In this document: piece after piece, positions 60,021 to 64,000 of the stretch | Layout of the letters: each line of letters starts with the position of its first letter | Numbering within the stretch: position 1 is the stretch's first letter | Assembly: GCF_963924675.1 (NCBI RefSeq) | Contig: NC_089236.1 | Coordinates: forward strand, 28,729,319 to 28,793,318 | Reading direction: 5' to 3' | From: Phocoena phocoena | Lineage: Eukaryota; Chordata; Mammalia; Artiodactyla; Phocoenidae | DNA: 64,000 nt | Position numbers and translations under genes: made by a program | Notes under the pieces: model-generated | Databases searched by the model: none | What the model was told of the DNA's origin: nothing | What the model saw: only the letters and a program-made list of their open reading frames with translations

Positions 60021-62072
60021 ATCCAAGAACCTGATCCCAGTAGGGCATATAAAATTTAGTGAATAAGAGAGTTGGATTTTAAGCAAAATTTGGGGGTAAG
60101 TTGTTCTCACTAATAGGAAAATAGTACAAGTCAGATTATTACTTAATGCAAGATCTCAAAATAAATACTGGCCTAGAATTATATGGAAAAAGGGGAAAAA
60201 TGGAAAAATCATTCAAGAGTATATTTACAATACTTGGAGTTTAACAGACTATTCAAAACATAAAAATTAGTGGATGAATCATAAAGAGAAACTTATAGAA
60301 TGCATAAAATAGAAATTTAAGCAACCACAAGTATATACATAATTAAAAGGCACAATCACAAATGGGAACAATAGCTTTAGACAAGATGTTGAAAACTTTA
60401 ATTTATAAAGAATTCTTGAAGTTTACAAGAAAAATACTAAGAAGAGAAAACATGTACCAAAAAGTAAGTTATAGAAAAATAAATTTAAAACAAAATTAAA
60501 TGAAGAAGTTTATCATCAAGGCAATCAATTTATTTATTTTTTAAATCTGACTTCTTTATGGCCTTTAAATTATCAACAGTTTAAATATGACAATACTACA
60601 TACTCATTAGTACAACAAAACCCAGGAATTTAATGTGGAATTTTTAGTAGAATTTCATGAAATATAAAAACATTATAAAACAAAGTTTTTCAAACCAGCT
60701 GTAATTTTTTAATACCACGTGGTAAATTGTTATCATTATGGTAATTATGGTTGCCATAAAGTTCTAAAAAATATCTCAGATGGTGCAGGGGTGAGGATGG
60801 TTTTGGATTAGTATTTATGCTTTTCTCTAATCTGGGAATTGCTCTCAGAAAAGAATCATAAAATTCATTACTATGATAATTCTTAGAACTGTAAGAACAA
60901 GAAGTAACTGAAAGGAAGATGGAAAGAGGAGTGTGGAGACGGGGTATTACCAGGAGCCCTGGGCTCTAGGGCTACTTTGGGATGTTTTCTCCAGCTGCAG
61001 TATCAAAGCAGCCAGCTTACAGAGAATGATAGGCTTATGTTACTTCCTGCTAAATACCAAAATAAATAAACAAATATAATTAATTTTAAATAACGAAAAG
61101 ATCTAAAATGCATGTAAATGTCATCATTGAATCCAGAATAATGTCTCCTAAAATTTTTAAGATTCTTTTGTACTTAAAAATAAATTAAACTGACTTTCCT
61201 CACTTTCATCAAATGCGTTTCAAAGTCTACATATTCTGCTATAGTATTTGGGGTTTTATTGGCCAAAAACCCAATAAACCTCATTTAAATCCAATTTTAT
61301 CTCTATAAAAATAATATCATGTTGAGAAAAAAATATAATTTTCCCTAATTTAAATTCATTGTAGAAACTTCGTAAAATGTAAATGATTATGGAAAAGAAA
61401 GACTTTTTCATTCAAGTGAGACATGACCTGAAAATATTGTTAATAAATGTCAATTACCTTAATAATATCTGTCCAGTTCCTCTTGCTTGCTTCCTTCCTT
61501 CTCTGTCTAGTACAATTTATTCTAATTATGAAATCTACATTTCCAGGATCACATTTTTTTCTGTGGCACCTGTGAAGAACTGAAATTCATTTTGAGAGCT
61601 AAGAATGCCTAGTAGTCATAGACAGATTTAGATAACAAGTTGGGTATTTTGTCATTTTCCATGTTATTTATTATTTTACCTTTATCTTCCTTAGTAAAAT
61701 AAAGTGCATTGCTTGAAGTTTTTTCAACCACAATGAGAATGGATAAAGATTTCTAAATAGTATGTTCCATGGTAATTATGTTAGAAGAGATTTGGGGGGG
61801 AGGTTATTTATTTATTTGGGGGAATTATTGCTGTTATTTTATGTTTGTTGAGCAAAACTTGAGATGAAAATGGCAAGAACCAGAAACAAATTGAATTTTT
61901 GGACTTTAAGAGGTACACCCAGTCAAAGTAGTTATAGTTAGGAAACTTCTGAATTCATCCAAGCATAATTAGTTGTCTATGATATGCCTATATGTGATAC
62001 ATATCTGTCGATATATTTTATACATATATTACCTAATAACTTCTTAGTAATTAGGTAGATAAGTATTTATGA
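60021..62072. other. Spacer, no recognised gene
   Basis: AT-rich with a short GTTATTTATTTATTTG run (61803-61818). No repeat family assigned. Confidence 0.5.
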
Positions 62073-62564
62073 TGCAGGAAAGGAAAATTTTCTATTCCCC
62101 CTTCCTTTCTTTCCGGTTCTTATGACTGGCTGAATAATTAATATGACATGAAACAAATTAACAGAGGAAAGACGTATTTACTTCCTTATGTATGGGAAAC
62201 CAACATAATTGAGTGGTTCCAAGACAGAATGTAAAATGAAGTATATATGCCAGCTTCTTCTAAGAAATAGAATAGGGGCCTGGGATTTCCAAGGACAGGA
62301 GGGTCATTCATAGAATGATAAAAAGAAGTGAAGATGTTTGGTAGGTATATGTTTGCCCTGCCATACAGGTAGGGCCATTTAGTTAAAATTCATCTCTGGC
62401 AGTAATTATTTTTCTGGGAAAAATGTCTTCTTTAAATTCTTCCAGGTATTTAAGGGAGGGGCAATAGTTTCTCTTGAGCCTCTGGGGTCTCCATTGCCTT
62501 TAGCTTAAAATAATTTACATGCCAAAATGGTACATCTTGGGGACACCTGTTCTGAATCCCTACA
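62073..62564 (-). mobile_element. Endogenous retrovirus solo LTR (family A), antisense
   Basis: Read on the minus strand it starts TGTAGGG (62564) and shares the 3' blocks of the LTR at 52082-52616 (TGACATG, TTAATTATTCAGCC and AGAAAATTTTCC types). 492 bp, more diverged than its partner. No internal sequence. Confidence 0.65.
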
Positions 62565-64000
62565 ATATTTGCTACTAACTTACTTTTGTTCCATCTTTAC
62601 ACTAGAATATGTGGATTAGTACTAAACTAACTGAACACTTCAATCTTTCACTTTTCTGGGCCTTTCTAAGATGCAAAATTATGAATGAGACCAAGAGAAA
62701 TTCAGAGAGTACTAGGTATGTGAAAGAGGCAAGTGTCCTTAGAGAGGAATGTCCCACAGTCCAGGGCAGTTCTGTTTGTACCTCTGGCACAAGTGACTTG
62801 CCTTTGTATTTGTAACCAAGAAAGATGTCAGTGAACTTCTATTTTTTCTTACAAATGAAAAATAATTCTTTGGTTTTATTTCCTTTTTATTCCAAAAGGA
62901 AACTTTGTTTTTTCTTTCATATTACACATATCTACGAAAGCAACTTTTAAAGAAAAGCTACTGATGAGTGTTTTCATATAATGTTTTTTGTCTGAAAGTG
63001 CTTTATAGGTAGGAGAGATAATGATCAGATAGGTGGATTTTTGCGCACTCCCTGGGTGACTGTTCCCTGATGTTTGGAGTGCTATGACACTCCTAACCAA
63101 TTCATCCTGAGGTAGTTGACTTATGAACCAGCATCTTTCCCCTCATTAGCCTTCTACCCTGCAGGCTTATCACCCCCACCCAAGAGGGCTAAAATAATCA
63201 TTATTACTCATCACACTGACTATGTCACACATGCCCTTAAACTGGCTTGTATTCTCCCTTCAAATCAGATTTGAATTTGTCACCAGGAAGGCTAGGACCT
63301 CCCCAGTGATTGTTTCTGCCTATCTCATCTTTCCCCATGAGTTTCTCAAAGAATGAAAGAATGCTTTACAGTTACTAGCAGACTTGTTCTCCAAATTATT
63401 TTATAATCTTTGTTATTTTCAGGGAATTGCATTCACTCTTCAAAGAAGAGATAATAATACTGTTCATTCTTTGTCTTAATATAACATTTATTAAAATATT
63501 TTTCTCCAAAATACTTAGTATAATGGTCTCTTTATGTGATGAACATGGTTTAACATATTGTTCTCAGAGGGCACACACAGGTACCCTACCCATAGGCCAA
63601 GAGATGCCTTTTCTTTGAAAAGCCAAATTCACTCTGTGCTACTACAGATAATCTTTTTGGGTCATTTAGAAGCAGTTAAAATGTCAACTTTCCTAAAAAA
63701 AAAAAAAGCTTCAGTTATGCAAAGGTCAAGTTACCTCTGCATTTAGACAGAATAAATAAAACATTGTACCCATTAAGTTTATACTGCTGAAACATTCAGC
63801 CTCTGAAAACATTCAGTTAAGGAAAGGAAAAGGTACAGAAGACCCTAATGAAATAATAACTATTTATTAAGGATTTCTTTCACTAAAGTATAAAGTATAT
63901 AAAGGTGAATGCTATAGATAAAGATGAGATAAATATTATAAATTATTTACAGTGATACAGCTGTAAGTACACAAATATAGTAAAACAATGGCATACATAT
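62565..64000. other. Spacer to the window end
   Basis: No gene recognised. 63010-63350 is slightly GC-richer but shows no motif. A run at 63697-63709. Confidence 0.5.

Overview
The window is gene-free mammalian DNA from a cetacean (whale, dolphin or porpoise). The main evidence is 14 copies of a tRNA-derived SINE of the CHR family, most in the short, internally deleted form typical of Cetacea, together with L1 LINE 3' ends. I saw no ruminant BovB or Bov-tA elements and no pig PRE elements. The sequence is AT-rich with low-GC spacers. No open reading frame looks like a functional host gene. The longest frames are pieces of LINE-1 ORF2 (352 codons at 1715-2773) and LINE-1 ORF1 (minus strand, 16292-16609). 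I found no tRNA, rRNA or snRNA gene apart from the tRNA-like SINE heads, and no CRISPR or bacterial features.

Layout. 1-5440: a relatively young L1, broken in ORF2, follows and abuts an older L1 3' half that itself holds a SINE. 5440-7376: AT-rich spacer. 7377-10301: an ancient hAT-type DNA transposon with transposase remnants, split by an antisense old L1, another old repeat and a SINE. 11.8-12.4 kb: two SINEs, one short and one long. 12.7-14.4 kb: old L1 scraps. 15.5-18.56 kb: the 5' half of an old L1 on the minus strand, with ORF1 and a complete-looking GC-rich 5' UTR built of degenerate ~75-bp monomers. 18.8-26.2 kb: spacer with short L1 pieces and SINEs. 26.2-26.7 kb: L2-like fossil. 27.2-28.95 kb: decayed ERVL-type endogenous retrovirus pol. 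28.96-31.5 kb: old antisense L1 carrying a SINE and a younger antisense L1. 32.3-33.7 kb: ancient repeat invaded by an L1 3' end, then a Tigger-like element. 35.17-35.88 kb: unexplained GC-rich block, possibly a processed pseudogene. 36.2-38.85 kb: three SINEs, a long TA microsatellite and an L1 fragment. 42.9-46.5 kb: MLT1 LTR, two L1 3' ends, two SINEs. 52.1-56.3 kb and 59.3-62.6 kb: clusters of retroviral LTRs of several families. The rest is spacer with scattered MIR and L2 fossils.

Nothing here works as an operon or pathway. The window records successive transposition layers: MIR, L2, hAT, Tigger and ERVL first; then old L1 and MLT1; then CHR SINEs, younger L1 and LTRs. Many insertions can be ordered from nesting and from matching target-site duplications (TSDs). 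Family names come from recognising sequence by eye; no database search was run. I found no convincing undescribed biological system. The best leads are the 35.2-35.9 kb block, the L1 5' UTR monomer array, the hAT fossil and the structural classes of the SINE.
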